Of a stretch of DNA of 51,217 nt, positions 21,758-33,113 are shown one piece after another. The notes beneath the pieces were generated by a model. That model did no database searches. It was given only the letters and a program-made list of their open reading frames with translations, and was not told where the DNA came from. Source of the stretch: Thoreauomyces humboldtii (taxonomy: Eukaryota; Chytridiomycota; Chytridiomycetes; Spizellomycetales; Powellomycetaceae). A program made the position numbers and the translations under genes. Position 1 is the stretch's first letter, and the number at the start of each line of letters is the position of its first letter. The stretch covers positions 1 to 51,217 of the forward strand of contig JADGJA010000066.1 in assembly GCA_027596035.1 (NCBI GenBank), read 5' to 3'.

Positions 21758-23851
21758 AGGAGGAGGAGGAAGAAGAAGAAGAAGAAGAAGAAAAGAAGCC
21801 GGTTCCAAAGGCAAAGGCCGCTGCTGCTCCCCCGAAGAAGGAAGCAAAGTCCAACAAGCGCACCATCGAGGATGCCGATTCGGATGCCGAAGAGCAAGTG
21901 AAGCCTGCAAAGATCGTGAAGGGATTAAAAAAAGGGAAGGCTGTCGTAGACTCGGCATGCCCTCAAGCAATGTCCTGTCACGTTCTGGAAGACCATGAGG
22001 GTGTTTGGGGTAGGCCTCATCTTGCGAACTCAGGAATAGCGGTCGGTCAGAACTCACCATATTTGACAGATGCTATGTTGAACCAGACCGAAATAAAAAC
22101 GAACAACAACAAGTTCTACATTCTTCAGCTCCTGGAGGCTGATGCCGGAAACAGCTATTACGTTTGGACCAGGTGCGCTCTAAAAGTGTGGTCGGCCACG
22201 CGATCCTAGATGTTAAACGAGGAGTTTTTCATTAGATGGGGCCGGGTCGGAGCAAATGGGCAGAACAAGCTCGAACCTTGCTCCAAAGATGGGGCAATGT
22301 CCCTTTTTCAGAAGAAATTCAACGAAAAGACGAAGAACCTCTGGTCGGAACGTGCCAATTTCACTAAAGTTCCCGGAAAATATTTCCTTATCGAGCGCGA
22401 GTTTGGTGATGACGAGCCCGATGACCTGGGGCCGAAGCCAGAGGATCCAGCGGTCGTCATTCCTCCTTCCAAGCTACCCGACCCAGTTCAGGACTTTGTC
22501 AAGTTGATCTTCAACGTTGACATGATGACTCAGTCTATGACCGAAATCGGATACGATGCAAACAAGCTCCCTCTTGGCAAGCTCACCAAAAGCAACATCA
22601 AGAAGGGATATGATGCTCTCACCAAAATCTCGGAAGAGCAGAGTCGAGCCCAACCCAACGCCGACCGCCTGATGGAATACTCGAGCGAGTTCTATACCAT
22701 CATTCCCCATGCCTTCCACGGTCAGCAGCGGCCTCCAGTTATCAACTCACCGGCACTACTCAAGCAGAAGCTCATGATGGTGGAGTCCCTCGGAGACATC
22801 GAAATCGCCACCGAGATCCTCAAGGCGACCGCTAGCCAAATGAACATCAATCCTGTTGATATGCATTACCACAAGCTTAAGACCGAGCTGGTCCCCGTCA
22901 AGGAGGAGGACGAAAAATTCAAGCTGGTACAGAAGTATATGCAAAGAACACATGGAGATACCCACAACCAGTACACGTTAGAGATTGAGGATCTGTTCGA
23001 GGTGCGCTGTCACAGGATCTGACATACAGCTGTTTGTGCGAGACTCATCTATCTGACCAGGTCAAGCGTGAGGGAGAAGAGAGCAGAGCAAAGGACTTAC
23101 ACAATCGTCAACTCCTGTGGCATGGCAGCCGCATGTACGTTCTTTGATAATCAGTCGCTTACCTGTGCATAGCTGACCCAGCCTCCTCTCTTTTCAGGAC
23201 CAATTACGTTGGAATTTTGTCACAGGGTCTGAAAATTGCGCCTCCCGAGGCCCCTGTGACTGGTTACATGGTATGCGAGGGCGAAATGATTGGACAGCAG
23301 CACCTTACGAGCGCCTTACTTTCTTCTTCGCATCTAGTTCGGAAAGGGTATATACTTCGCCGACATGGTATCAAAAAGCGCGAACTAGTACGATTTTCTT
23401 CTCTTGCCACTGTCACCTGCGGACATTAACCATCAGAAACGCCACATAGTTGCTTCACTAGCCGTCATGCCCCCACGGGAATCCTCCTCCTTTGTGAGGT
23501 CGCTTTGGGTGATCAGTGGCACTCCAAGAACGCTGACTACGACGCTAAGAAGAGGAGTGAGGACGCGAACTGCCATTCAACTTTCGGATTGGGCAAAACC
23601 ACTCCGGATCCGAAGCAGTTCGAGAAATTTCCTGGCGACCCGGGGCTGCTTGTACCCTGCGGCAAAGGCACGGCCAGCAAGGTTGAAAGCGCATACCTCC
23701 AGTACAACGAATTCATCACTTACGACATCGAGAAAGTCAAGATCAGGTACAGATCCTGTTCAATCCAAACACAGCGATGTAGAGTCCTCACAACTGTGTA
23801 CTTCCTCATCATAGGTACCTGATCCGAACTCATTTCAAGCACAAGTATTAG
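21385..23851 (+). CDS. Poly(ADP-ribose) polymerase (BRCT-WGR-PRD-catalytic)
   Basis: A nuclear enzyme that uses NAD+ to build poly(ADP-ribose) at DNA damage. It starts [23 protein letters not shown] domain follows at about residues 14-110 ([58 protein letters not shown]). A poly-Gln/Glu hinge and basic Lys-rich linker come next. The WGR domain is [12 protein letters not shown] then [15 protein letters not shown]. The helical regulatory domain is [36 protein letters not shown]. The catalytic domain has [18 protein letters not shown] (His), [18 protein letters not shown] (Tyr) and QYNEFITYD (Glu), so the H-Y-E triad for polymerisation is complete. It ends IRTHFKHKY at 23851. There are no N-terminal zinc fingers, as in filamentous-fungal PARPs. 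Introns were checked at 22009 and 22172. Confidence 0.95.
21721..21797 (+). repeat. In-frame GAGCAG/GAG/GAA microsatellite in PARP
   Basis: A run of GAGCAG units turns into GAG and then GAA repeats. It encodes alternating Glu-Gln followed by about 13 Glu in the hinge between BRCT and WGR domains. It is translated and likely length-variable between strains. Confidence 0.9.
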
Positions 23852-23917
23852 CATAGCCACAAGAATAGCATAGCCTCTTTAAACGTGCTCGATAGCTATG
23901 TGTCTGCGGCGTATCAA

Positions 23918-25305
23918 CTAGTATATTTCCCAAAGAGTGATGGTGCCATCCTTGGATCCTGCCGCGAAGAGATTTCCGGGCGTAGGGGCCGAAGCTTCGG
24001 CAGCTTCGCGTACAGCTTGCTTGGGAAAGGCCAAGCACTGTATACCGAGTCTATGCGCGCTCAGCACGGCAAGCGGCTTGAAGCTCTTTATGGCGTAAAC
24101 AGAAATACTGTGTGCAAGAGAACGCGTCGTATGAGGTTATAGGCAACGAGTAACCGCCAGAAATGGTTCTGGCCACCGACCTCGAGTTCCATCCGCCGCA
24201 AATCACAATTCTGGCATCGGGGCGGATGCGAACAATCGAAATACCCCGCGCCACGGCGACCGCTTTCAACAAAGTGAGCTCTCCCGTTCCAGAACTGGTC
24301 AAGTCGAACCGAAAGTTTACGATTTTTGTGTCGGCGGCGCCAGAAAAGCCAATCGCTCCCTCTGGAGTCATGTCAAGAGACAGAACTACGTAAACAAACA
24401 CCCGTGGTGTCAGAAGATGGAATGATCGAGCCATCAACTTTCTGCCACGCACCTGGTTCGTCATGGAATTTGGACCGCGCAAGCAATTTGCCGCTGTAGA
24501 AATCCCAAACAATGACGGCGCCGGCCTCGTAACCTGCCGCCAAGCACTGTCCTCCGTTTGAATCCTGAAAAAACTTGAGGCACATGCATAGACCTGTGTC
24601 TTTCGTCGCCTCCGCAACACATATGCCCTGCCGTTCGTACTTCCGGGCAGTCAAGTCGTATATATCGATCTGACAGAAGAGAGGACACACATCAGGGTTT
24701 GAGTGCTGCGTGCCTCAGTTCTAAACGAGAAACCAGCTACCGCCGCATTTTCATCGATTCCCGGTAACGCAAGGAGTGTCCTGGACTGGCCCATGGAGTC
24801 GACATCGGACAGGATAGCCACGGCACAGAAGTTCAACGAGTTGACAAGTAGAGTGAACTCGAGTGTGGCATTCAGAGGTTCCTCCTTTGATAGCGTCCAG
24901 ACGTGTAGCTGGTCATCGCGCCCATGGCTTAGAAGGCATTCAGCCGTCTTGAATTGATTTATAGGCTAGATACCAACCGCCCCGTACCTCAGCAGCTTCC
25001 CTGCGCCAACCTCGTGAAGAGCTAGTATGCTTGCGCTGTGCGCTTTCCACTGACAGAGGGGACGGCGTGTCTCGAGCGACCACAATATGATGTTCCCCTC
25101 AACGTCCCTGTACTCGCATACGAAGGTCAGGAGACCGACTCGGAGGCTTCTTCGGCGTGGATAGTGCTTACCCGGAAGCCAGGAACGTGTTGTCGCTGCC
25201 AAACGTTACCGAGGTGACGTCGAGACCATGCCCTCGAAGGATGTATATGGGGGCTGGTGGAGGACGTGGGGGTCGAGGGGCAAGGCGGACGACTGGTGCT
25301 GCCAT
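23918..25305 (-). CDS. ASA1: WD40 protein, Asa1 / GNB1L-like
   Basis: It starts MAAPVVRLAPRPPRPPPAPI and enters the first WD repeat as YILRGHGLDVTSVTFGSDN. Further blades: GNIILWSLETRRPLCQWKAH, SASILALHEVG, a segment read through short exons (LNATLEFTLLVNSLNFCAV), IDIYDLTARKYERQGICV, CLAAGYEAGAVIVWDFYSG, VVLSLDMTPEGAIGFSGAA and ARGISIVRIRPDARIVICGG. The last blade ends LFAAGSKDGTITLWEIY at 23918. The W.L.TRRP..W.AH and YEAGAVIVWDFYSG.L patterns fit Asa1 (fungal ASTRA subunit working with Tel2-Tti1-Tti2 on PIKK maturation) and human GNB1L. Specific family assignment is from pattern memory, so another seven-blade WD protein is possible. It converges on PARP with a 66-bp gap. Confidence 0.72.
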
Positions 25306-25532
25306 GCTGATCTCATCTTTTCTGATCGTTTGGAACTGCAAACGTTCGGAAAATGGAAAATTCTGTACCAAGGAGCCAAGGACCAAACGAAGGTTAGCTT
25401 TTAGAGTTTGACGGAACTTCTTTTTTGCCTGCAAAATTAAACCGCGCTCCCGCGCTGAGGCCGCTCTCTCTCTCTCTCTCTCGTGCGCATTCCTTATGCA
25501 TCTCTTTGCAACTCTGGAAACCCAAAGCCATC

Positions 25533-27276
25533 ATGCCAATAAAGGTTGGTTCACGTTTCCCACGAGAAGTGCACGCAGAGCTGAGGGTATTGAACTCTCT
25601 TCTGCTAGTCCGCCCGGCTGGTTTGCAGTACGTTTCGATCAAGTTGCGCTCCCGTGCGCCATTCAAGTTCTTCGACCGTCACAGCAGCAACGGGGCCGCG
25701 GGCCTTGCATGTGAAAGAAGCCTCGAACAAACCGTCCGCTCGACTTGCCGCCCAAGAGCGTCTGGCTGCGATTGATCTTACTCGCCCTGCTCCTGACCTC
25801 GTCGACACGTTCGGCCGCCAGCATACGTATCTGCGAATCAGTCTGACGGAGAAGTGCAATCTGCGATGTAGGAAACTCCCGTCCTGTATTCGAGTGAGGT
25901 AAATCGAATGATACTGATTTACCCGTTCTTGAAGGCACCTACTGCATGCCTGCCGAAGGCTTGCCTCTTACGCCCAAGGACCACATTTTGACCACGCCGG
26001 AAATTCTGCGATTGGCAGGTTAGCATATGCTCGGTATGGTCTGCTCGACTTTACGATTACTGAAACGTTTCTTAGGGCTGTTCGTGAGTGAAGGGGTGAC
26101 CAAGATCCGCCTGACGGGCGGTGAGCCGACCGTGCGGAAGGATCTGATGGATGTTATGGGTATGATTTAATTGCTCCATACGGCGGACTTGCAGTAGCTC
26201 ACGGATTTGGCGTGGCTACAGATGGTCTCAATGCACTTCGTCCCTTGGGTCTGAAAACCATCGGGATGACGACGAATGCGCTCGCCTTGAAACGCAAGCT
26301 GTCGGCCTTGCAGGATCGCGGCTTGGACCAGCTCAACATCAGTCTGGACACGTTAGATCCGCTCCAGTTTGAGTTGATGACACGACGGCGGGGTACTGTT
26401 GCAAAAAAAATTGAAGCTGGGTGATCATTGAATGTGATATCTGATGCAGACTTTTTTTAAGGTTTCGAGCACGTAATGGATTCGATCAGAACCGCAGCAG
26501 CTCTCGGCTTTAAGCCATTAAAGCTAAACGCCGTAGTGATCAAAGGAGTCAATGACGCAGAGATAGTCAAGTTCGTCGAGCTTACCCGGAATCTGCCCTT
26601 ATACGTGCGGTTCATCGAGTACATGCCGTTCGGTGGTAGGCATGCGAGAAGCAGCAGCTTGGCTCCTTGCAGTACCCACTCAGACAATTTTCTTAGGAAA
26701 CAAATGGAACGAAGACAAGTTTCTTTCGTACAGAACCATGCTGGAACAAGTACGGAAGGTGTATCCACATGCAGCAAAGGTCACAGACGAGGCCAACGAC
26801 ACATCGAAGGTGCGCCTCTTTTTTCATACCACTGCATGGGCAGGACGTTGACGTCGACACCTTCTTGCAGGCGTACGCAGTCCCAGGATTTGCTGGCAAG
26901 TTTGGCTGGATCTCGTCCATGAGCGATCACTTTTGTGGCACCTGCAATCGTTTGCGACTGTTGGCGGATGGGAATCTGAAGGTAATCATGACGCAATCAT
27001 TGGCGATGAGCTGGAAGTAAACATGTCTCAATGCGTTCCACTAGGTTTGTCTCTTCGGAAATTCGGAAGTCAATCTTAGGGACGCGTTACGCGCTGGCGC
27101 GTCCGATCAAGAGCTCCTACAAACTATCAGCGCTGCAGGTAAGAGCTGAATCCTAGGGTATGCGTAAGTCCTGTGACTAACTGTGAATCTCAGTAAAACG
27201 AAAACGGGCGCAGCATGCGGGAATGGTCGAGCTCTCGAAGATGCCAAACCGGCCGATGATTGCTATTGGTGGTTAA
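25533..27276 (+). CDS. MOCS1: GTP 3',8-cyclase, molybdenum cofactor biosynthesis MoaA / MOCS1A
   Basis: This radical-SAM enzyme makes the first Moco intermediate from GTP, normally in mitochondria. The short first exon MPIK (ATG 25533) splices to [20 protein letters not shown], a plausible mitochondrial presequence. [20 protein letters not shown] then splices to [11 protein letters not shown], giving the radical-SAM CxxxCxxC cluster site. Then [83 protein letters not shown], and the C-terminal second cluster [20 protein letters not shown] with [18 protein letters not shown]. The protein ends NRPMIAIGG. The terminal Gly-Gly is conserved and needed in MoaA. About nine introns. No MOCS1B (MoaC) domain is fused. 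Confidence 0.93.
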
Positions 27277-27974
27277 AGATCACCGTCACCCGGGCACAAT
27301 GTAACTGACGATGGACATCATCGACGTCGGTCTACGGCATCCTTGTGAGAACCTCAAGGGCCGGCACAGAACCTGGGTAACTCCTGCGATTCGCTACTTT
27401 GCTGACGGTGACCGATAGTCACCGATTCCCGTCCCCTTTTAATGCTGCAGGTCGGCTGCCGAGGGGACTATCGCATGCGATGCCTCTTGCTCGATGATGT
27501 CTAGGCAGGTCGTTCAGGCAACAACGCAGAAGGACGATTGCTTCTCCCCATCCTCGGAGTAGATTCTTTAGACCACGGAGGAGCTATCTAGATCACACCG
27601 GACACGGCTCATTCTTCTTTGTGTATACGATGCGCTTCGCATACTTGCGAATCCTTTGAGCGCGATTATCATTATTACAGCCCCTTGCACAATCGATGTC
27701 TTCTTGTAGGACCCCCCGAGAGCATCGGGCGTGCACACACGAGACAAGTAGTGAAACGGAAACACCACATAGATGGAAGTATTTTGCGTGTCAGAAATGT
27801 CATCATATTTACAATGCGAAAGGGCAGGCTGGATGACATCAGGGTGCATCTAGAGTAGGGTCCGGCGATGGTAGCCCTGGTATCCGCTTTGCCACTCCAC
27901 CGTATACTATCGCGAAGAGTGAGGAAATGTATGGATATGTTGCTCCTACCCTGCCAAGGGAGAAACAAGGCGCG
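27277..27974. other. Convergent intergenic region, nothing recognised
   Basis: About 700 bp between the MOCS1 stop and the 3' end of the coiled-coil gene. Stop codons are frequent. Small frames on both strands show no family resemblance. Confidence 0.45.
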
Positions 27975-29290
27975 TCAAGGCATGAGCCTAAAATTGTGAA
28001 GCGGCCCTACATATTTTGTCCCGACTGACCTGTTGTGGATCCCGTAATTCGCCGCGCTTTTCCGCAGTCTCCGTACAAAGATGAGGACAAGGGCAAGCTT
28101 TGCCGCTTTCTGCGACCAGATCTGCTGCTGTCTGAGGTTTGACAGCAGATTGGACGACCGGCCAAGATCGAAATTTCGAGCGGTTGGGAACCAGAACCTG
28201 AGCTGCTGAAGAAGTACGTTTACGGCGGATTGAAGGGGAAGAGTCACCAAGGACGTATTGGCGGCCCATAGGCAAAAGAGAAAGATAGTGGCGTCGAGAA
28301 TGAAGTCCTGGTTGAATCGGGACTTGTACAGGTGCTGGGGATGGAAAACGAAGGGAAGACATGGCGAGTGAGTTTCCCAATTAGGTTATTGCGTGCAACA
28401 AGAAAAAACAGCATGTGGACCTACCCCGATGACTGTCGTCTGTTTCCGTAGCATTTCCTTTTGCCGTCCCAGCTCCCCTCTGTATTCTGCCACCGCACCC
28501 TCCAACAGTCTGCGTGTATCGTCCAGGGCGTTCTTCAACCTTCCCGCCGTCTGCCTCTGCACGTCTGCCTCGACCGTCAGAAAGTCCACATTGTCCTCCA
28601 AACTGCAGACCGTCCGCTGAAGTTCCAGGACCTGCGTACGTCCCTCGGCGACAGCCCGCGTCAGCTGATGCGTCTTCGAGAAGTTGGAGAGATTGACCAG
28701 GTAGTTGACAGACTGGAGTTTGGCTGTCATCTGATTTACGCCCGCCTGGTACCGGAACGCCGTGTTGAGTTTAGTTATGAGCGACTCGTAGGTAGGAGCC
28801 TGGCCTGCGGAATCATGAAGATCTGGGAAGGTTTTCGCAGCATCAGAACAACTGTCCGACCTCCGATCGTTTCCTTCCACTCTACGAGATGAACGATACC
28901 GATGTCATTTCCGCCTTCCATGACGCTGCGAAGCTGGACCACGATGTCCTTGGCGTGCTCCAGCAGGGCCTTGATCTGAGTTCCGCTGCTTCCGGTCGTC
29001 ATGCCCGTCCCGCCGGAGTTCGCGCCACCGGCCGCGATACCGCCGGCCCAGTCGGAAGAGCGCTTCAGGTCGGATGAGATGTCGTTGAGCTTTGCAAGGG
29101 CTACGGCAGAGGACGATCGTCTTATCAGAGCCTTGGAAACCGAGGGCTCCTGCCCTTTCGGGGAGGTGGTTGTCGTGGTGGGCATAGACGCAGGTCGCAA
29201 GGGAGTGTGCGCAAGGTGGGCCTGATTCGGTCGTGACTGCGGTTCGCGTGACGGAATGGAACCTAAAGCGCTATCTATGCTATTCACCAT
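27975..29290 (-). CDS. Coiled-coil protein with C-terminal membrane segment
   Basis: Not assigned to a family. It starts MVNSIDSALGSIPSREPQSR, with a Thr/Ser-rich N-terminus, then KLNDISSDLKRSSDW and IKALLEHAKDIVVQLRSVME. After an intron it reads PTYESLITKLNTAFRYQAGV, NQMTAKLQSVNYLVNLSNFS and a long helical region (TRAVAEGRTQVLELQRTVCS, DVQRQTAGRLKNALDDTRRL, GELGRQKEMLRKQTTVI). A final exon continues LYKSRFNQDFILDATIFLFC, LWAANTSLVTLPLQSAV (hydrophobic), then a basic C-terminus (KLALVLIFVRRLRKSAANYG). Heptad-like helices ending in a membrane segment suggest a tethering or organelle-shape protein (inference). It is followed upstream by KAE1 on the same strand. Confidence 0.65.
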
Positions 29291-30035
29291 CGAAATCTGC
29301 GTTTACAGTGCTGTTGCAGTGGAGTGAAGAGGACGGTTTGCTCGAGTTCAACTTCTGTATCAACCTGAGGGTATGCTGTACCATGCGCAAAGGGTTCGGA
29401 AACGCGTGAGCGTCATCGGCCCATAGCCCTACCCTAAGAGCCCTCTGTGTGTCAGAACCCTACTTTAACCCTAACCCTAACCAGCTTCCCCACAGCTCGG
29501 CCAACGGTCACAGTAACATTAGCAGGGTTCGCCGCTCTCTAACCAGGGCCCATCGGCCGCTTTCGAAATAACTGAGCATTGATAGGCGCAAAGTGCCCGC
29601 CAACTACTTCAAAACTGCCTTGTCTGGCAGGCAGTAAGAACGGGCATGCTTTCTGCTCTCTAATCAATGGGGATTAGGTGCTGGGGCTTTCCGAACCCTG
29701 TTTGTATGCCACAAACGAGACAGCGACCAGCGAGAGTCCAGCCCGAAACCACAGCCCTCCCATCCACCAGACCGACGAGTTCCTGGACGATTTCCTCGTC
29801 TCTCTGCCCTTCCTCCTGGCTCCCGCCCCCGCCCCCGCGCTCGCCCTCCTCCGTTCTTGTATATGTAATGATGGACGTTGGTATGAACGCGATGTCGCTG
29901 AGTCGAGCACCGTCTCCGGTTTCGAAGGGCGATCTCGAATTCGTGCAACGGGCATCGTTAAGGTTGCAACACACAATACAGGGAGGGAGGGTACCAAAGA
30001 GGGATCGCGTAGACGGCATCATTCTGCGGTGTGCA
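29291..30035. other. Intergenic with short telomere-like repeat
   Basis: 745 bp between KAE1 and the coiled-coil gene. At 29465-29482 there are two and a half CCCTAA units (interstitial TTAGGG-type). The 29800-29860 stretch is C-rich (CCCGCCCCCGCCCC-like). No accepted coding frame. Confidence 0.45.
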
Positions 30036-31307
30036 TCAACGCCATGACACAAGCACCTCATCGGTTCGATATCTATCTCGCAAAACGATCTTTATGAGTC
30101 AAGCAGGTGTCGCCAGCGAACAGATTTCCTTGAAATGATTACTTACCGTTGCGTGCACCATGTGTCCTCCAAATTCGTTACCTGGCCCGTCTTGTACGAC
30201 AGCAATCCAGCCTGCGCAATCATGAGCCCATTATCGATGCAAAATCTTTGAAGTGGAAGACAGCATGAGCAAGAAGGACCAGGAATCGCTGCCGAGACCT
30301 TGTCGACCCCCTACCGTTCGTCCGTGGCGAAAAGGTATCCTCCTCTTTGCGTAACCATCTCCCCCATCATCGCCTGCAACCGCTCGTTGCAGCCTACGCC
30401 ACCCACGATGAGTACCTCCGTTGCACCGATGTGCGCCAGCGCACGTTCCGTGATCTCAACCAGCATGGCAAACACAGTTTCCTGCAGAGAGAAGCAAAGG
30501 TCTTCGGGCGTGATAGGCTCGTCGTCTTTGCCGTCGCTTCCTGACGATGGCTGCTTTTTTAGCCCGCCCGCTGCCAGCTGCTCGATATGGGAGAGGATGC
30601 CCGAAAAGGACACGTCCATTCCCTTGACCGTGTAGGGAAGCTCCAGGAATCGTTTTCCGCGTTTGGCGTATTGCTCAATGTTGTACCCTGGCGCCGGGTC
30701 GTTCGGGAGGTTGAGTATCCTAGCGAACCGATCGAGGCAATTCCCGACGGCGATGTCGATCGTCTCCCCAAAGATCCGGTACCTATGTTCCGCGAATGCG
30801 ATGACCTGTGTATTTCCACCGCTGACGTAGAGTACGACCGGATCCTTTGCGCCGGTGATCATCCTTCCCATCTCGATGTGGCCCACACAGTGGTTGACTC
30901 CCACCAGGGGAACATTCCAGAGGAGACTGAGGGTGCGGGCCGCTACAGCGACAGACACGAGGGGTCCGCCCATCCCTGGTCCTTTAGTAAAGCAAATAAC
31001 GTCGATCCGGCTGGGCTCGAGGCCTGCTTCTGCAAGTGCTTCCTTCGTAAGCGAGACGACGTGCTGGCGGTGGTGTCGCGCCGTGTCCTTCGGGAGGAAT
31101 CCCTGACCCGGTGGGGTGATGTAGGTGTGTCGAACGTTAGCGAGGACGCGGACTTCGCCATCTTCAGTGTGTTCGATAATTCCGACGCCGATCTTGTTGG
31201 CGGAGCCCTCTGCGGATTGCGAAGTTGTTGAGGATATTAATCTTTGCTGCTTGCTGAACAAGTAATGACCTGATCGACAAGATCTTACCAAACCCAATCG
31301 CAATCAT
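30036..31307 (-). CDS. KAE1: tRNA N6-threonylcarbamoyladenosine synthase subunit Kae1 (KEOPS/EKC)
   Basis: Catalytic subunit that forms t6A37 on ANN-decoding tRNAs, in the EKC/KEOPS complex. The short first exon MIAIGF splices (GTAAGATC...CAG) to [14 protein letters not shown]. Then [60 protein letters not shown], and the metal-binding HxxxH at [63 protein letters not shown] and [16 protein letters not shown] follow. The last exons give [22 protein letters not shown]-like WCTQR and [11 protein letters not shown], the classic KAE1 C-terminus, with TGA at 30036. The cytosolic Kae1 form is indicated by this C-terminus and by no presequence, so it is not the mitochondrial Qri7 paralogue. Confidence 0.95.
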
Positions 31308-32473
31308 TCTCTGAATGTATAGAGTGTATAAAGTAGGAAGCTATGCGGTATCAAGTTTACACGACTGAGTCGAGACTCGAGAGGAACTCAGCGGAGGTAC
31401 CGGTAAGAACGAGACGATGACTCATTCTGAGTCATACCAATCACGCCCCAGATTGATGAAGGCGCTCGGGATCGTAGCAGAGGGGGTGGAGGGGGAGCCA
31501 CTCCCACGAAGAAATCAAGGTAGATGGCACTATCAGGCAAAAAGAGACGAGGACCGGGTTTGGCAAGGCAAACAGCTGAGGATCCCTCTGCCGGGTGCGC
31601 TTTGCACGTGAACATCAGCTCCTTGACGCAGAGTCCACTCACACCACAACCATCAGGCTTGGTCATGGTCTGATTATTGGCTTTCGTTGATGCTGTTGAC
31701 AATGCGTGTTTTTATGAGCATGAGGGCACATCCCGCTGACGCATCCCCGGAAGTTGTGCAGAGTCTGTCCAAAGCGGGTTGACGTCGCGTGTTCTAGACA
31801 TCAACGGTGGCTCCGTGCTGAAGAATGTACTGAGCGATGACGAGCCCGTCGGGGCGAGGCAACCCGTTTTTTTGCGGCCCACTGGTCGGGCATGGTATAT
31901 GGTTTTTGCGAAAGAGCAGGATCCCATGAAAATTGCAACTGCGCAATAACTAGTCCTCCATCAGGGAGGGGGAGTGAGGACCCGTTCTAGGGTACATCCT
32001 CCCCTTGATTCTCATCATGGGATCTTGAATGTCTTGAGCCGAGCATGGTGGTCGCTTCGGTTGCTGGAGCAGCTGGACTCTATCAAGGGATCCTCGGCCG
32101 CTATTATAGACCATCGCTGTCGAGTGGCTAAATCAAACTGCGCTCCCCCATCGAAGGAAGAAAAGGCTGTTTTTCTCTGCGCTGGGCGGTCTCGCTTTCT
32201 CTCTCTCTCCCTCTGCACATTTCTTGCCAAGGTACGGAATGACTCCAGCTTTGATACATCCCAGGATAGATGGTTTCAAGGTTGACCGCCGCTCCGTCAA
32301 GGTGCTCGCTGGTTGAACGAGCGCATTGGGTGGACCATGAGGGGATAAAGCGAGCACCGGAGCGGCAGGGGTCTTCTTGGATGTTTCTTCCGTGGGCAGT
32401 GTGACTTGATGGCTTTCAGGTCACCCCCCTTACCCCGCAGTCCTGCCTTTATCCAGCCCATCCCTCCGTCAAG
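31308..32473. promoter_or_regulatory. Divergent intergenic region KAE1 / RPS10, with a possible ankyrin-like relic
   Basis: 1.17 kb. Close to RPS10 is a pyrimidine-rich run (about 32195-32215, CTCTCTCTCCCTCT), common in ribosomal-protein gene promoters. On the minus strand at 31797-31871 a short frame reads NGLPRPDGLVIAQYILQHGA + TVDV then stop, like the end of an ankyrin repeat. I could not find matching upstream repeats. No complete gene is supported. Confidence 0.4.
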
Positions 32474-33113
32474 ATGCTGATCCCCAAGAACAACCGCAAG
32501 AAGATCTACCAGCACCTCTTCCAGGAGGTAAGACCGCGTCCTAGCGCCCCTTTTCCATCCATCAGGCGTCTCATGGCAACTTCTTTTTCAGGGTGTCATG
32601 GTCGCCAAGAAGGACTACAACGCTCCTAAGCACCAGGACGTTGATGTGCCCAACTTGCAGGTCATCAAGGCTCTCCAGAGCATGACCTCCCGCGGATACG
32701 TGGCCACGAAGTTCTCGTGGCAGTACTACTATTACTACCTGACCAACGAAGGCATCGAGTACCTTCGCGAGTACCTCCACCTCCCCGTCGAGATCGTGCC
32801 CCGCACCTTCATCAAGACGACCAAGACTGCAGGTGGACCCCGTCCCGGTGGACGTCCCGACGGAGAGCGTGGACCCCGCGGAGACGGTGCCCGTGGACCT
32901 CGTCGCGACGGAGAGGACTCTTACCGTCGTCGCGATGCCCCCGGAGGCGAGAAGAAGGACCAAGCCGCCGGTGACTGGCGCCCCGAGTTCCGTGGAGGTA
33001 ATTATCGTCTTTGCGAAAGGATGGGTTGTCGATTCCAGGTTCTCAACGCTCCCTTCTTCCATTGAGCAGGTGTCGGCCGTGGTGCGCCCCGTCAGGCTGC
33101 CCCCCAGCAGTAA
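32474..33113 (+). CDS. RPS10: 40S ribosomal protein eS10
   Basis: Small-subunit ribosomal protein. Exon 1 is [18 protein letters not shown]. An intron at 32528-32591 leads to [73 protein letters not shown], then a basic Arg/Gly tail. A last GT-AG intron (GTAATT to GAGCAG, near 33000-33069) joins FRGG to [13 protein letters not shown] and TAA at 33113. Start, intron positions and length (about 165 aa) agree with the family. A leading CT-rich promoter stretch is present. Confidence 0.97.

Noticed and set aside
21601..22060. Antisense frames rich in Leu/Pro opposite the PARP hinge
   Set aside because: They are shadows of the GAGCAG/GAA repeat; the sense strand encodes a complete PARP.
29660..30097. 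Several overlapping open frames on both strands in the KAE1 3' region
   Set aside because: They arise from C-rich sequence, overlap each other and part of the last KAE1 exon, and resemble no family.
31388..31702. Minus-strand 104-residue frame with several cysteines, considered as a metallothionein-like protein
   Set aside because: Cysteine spacing does not fit metallothioneins, and the second half is Pro/Ser-rich filler.
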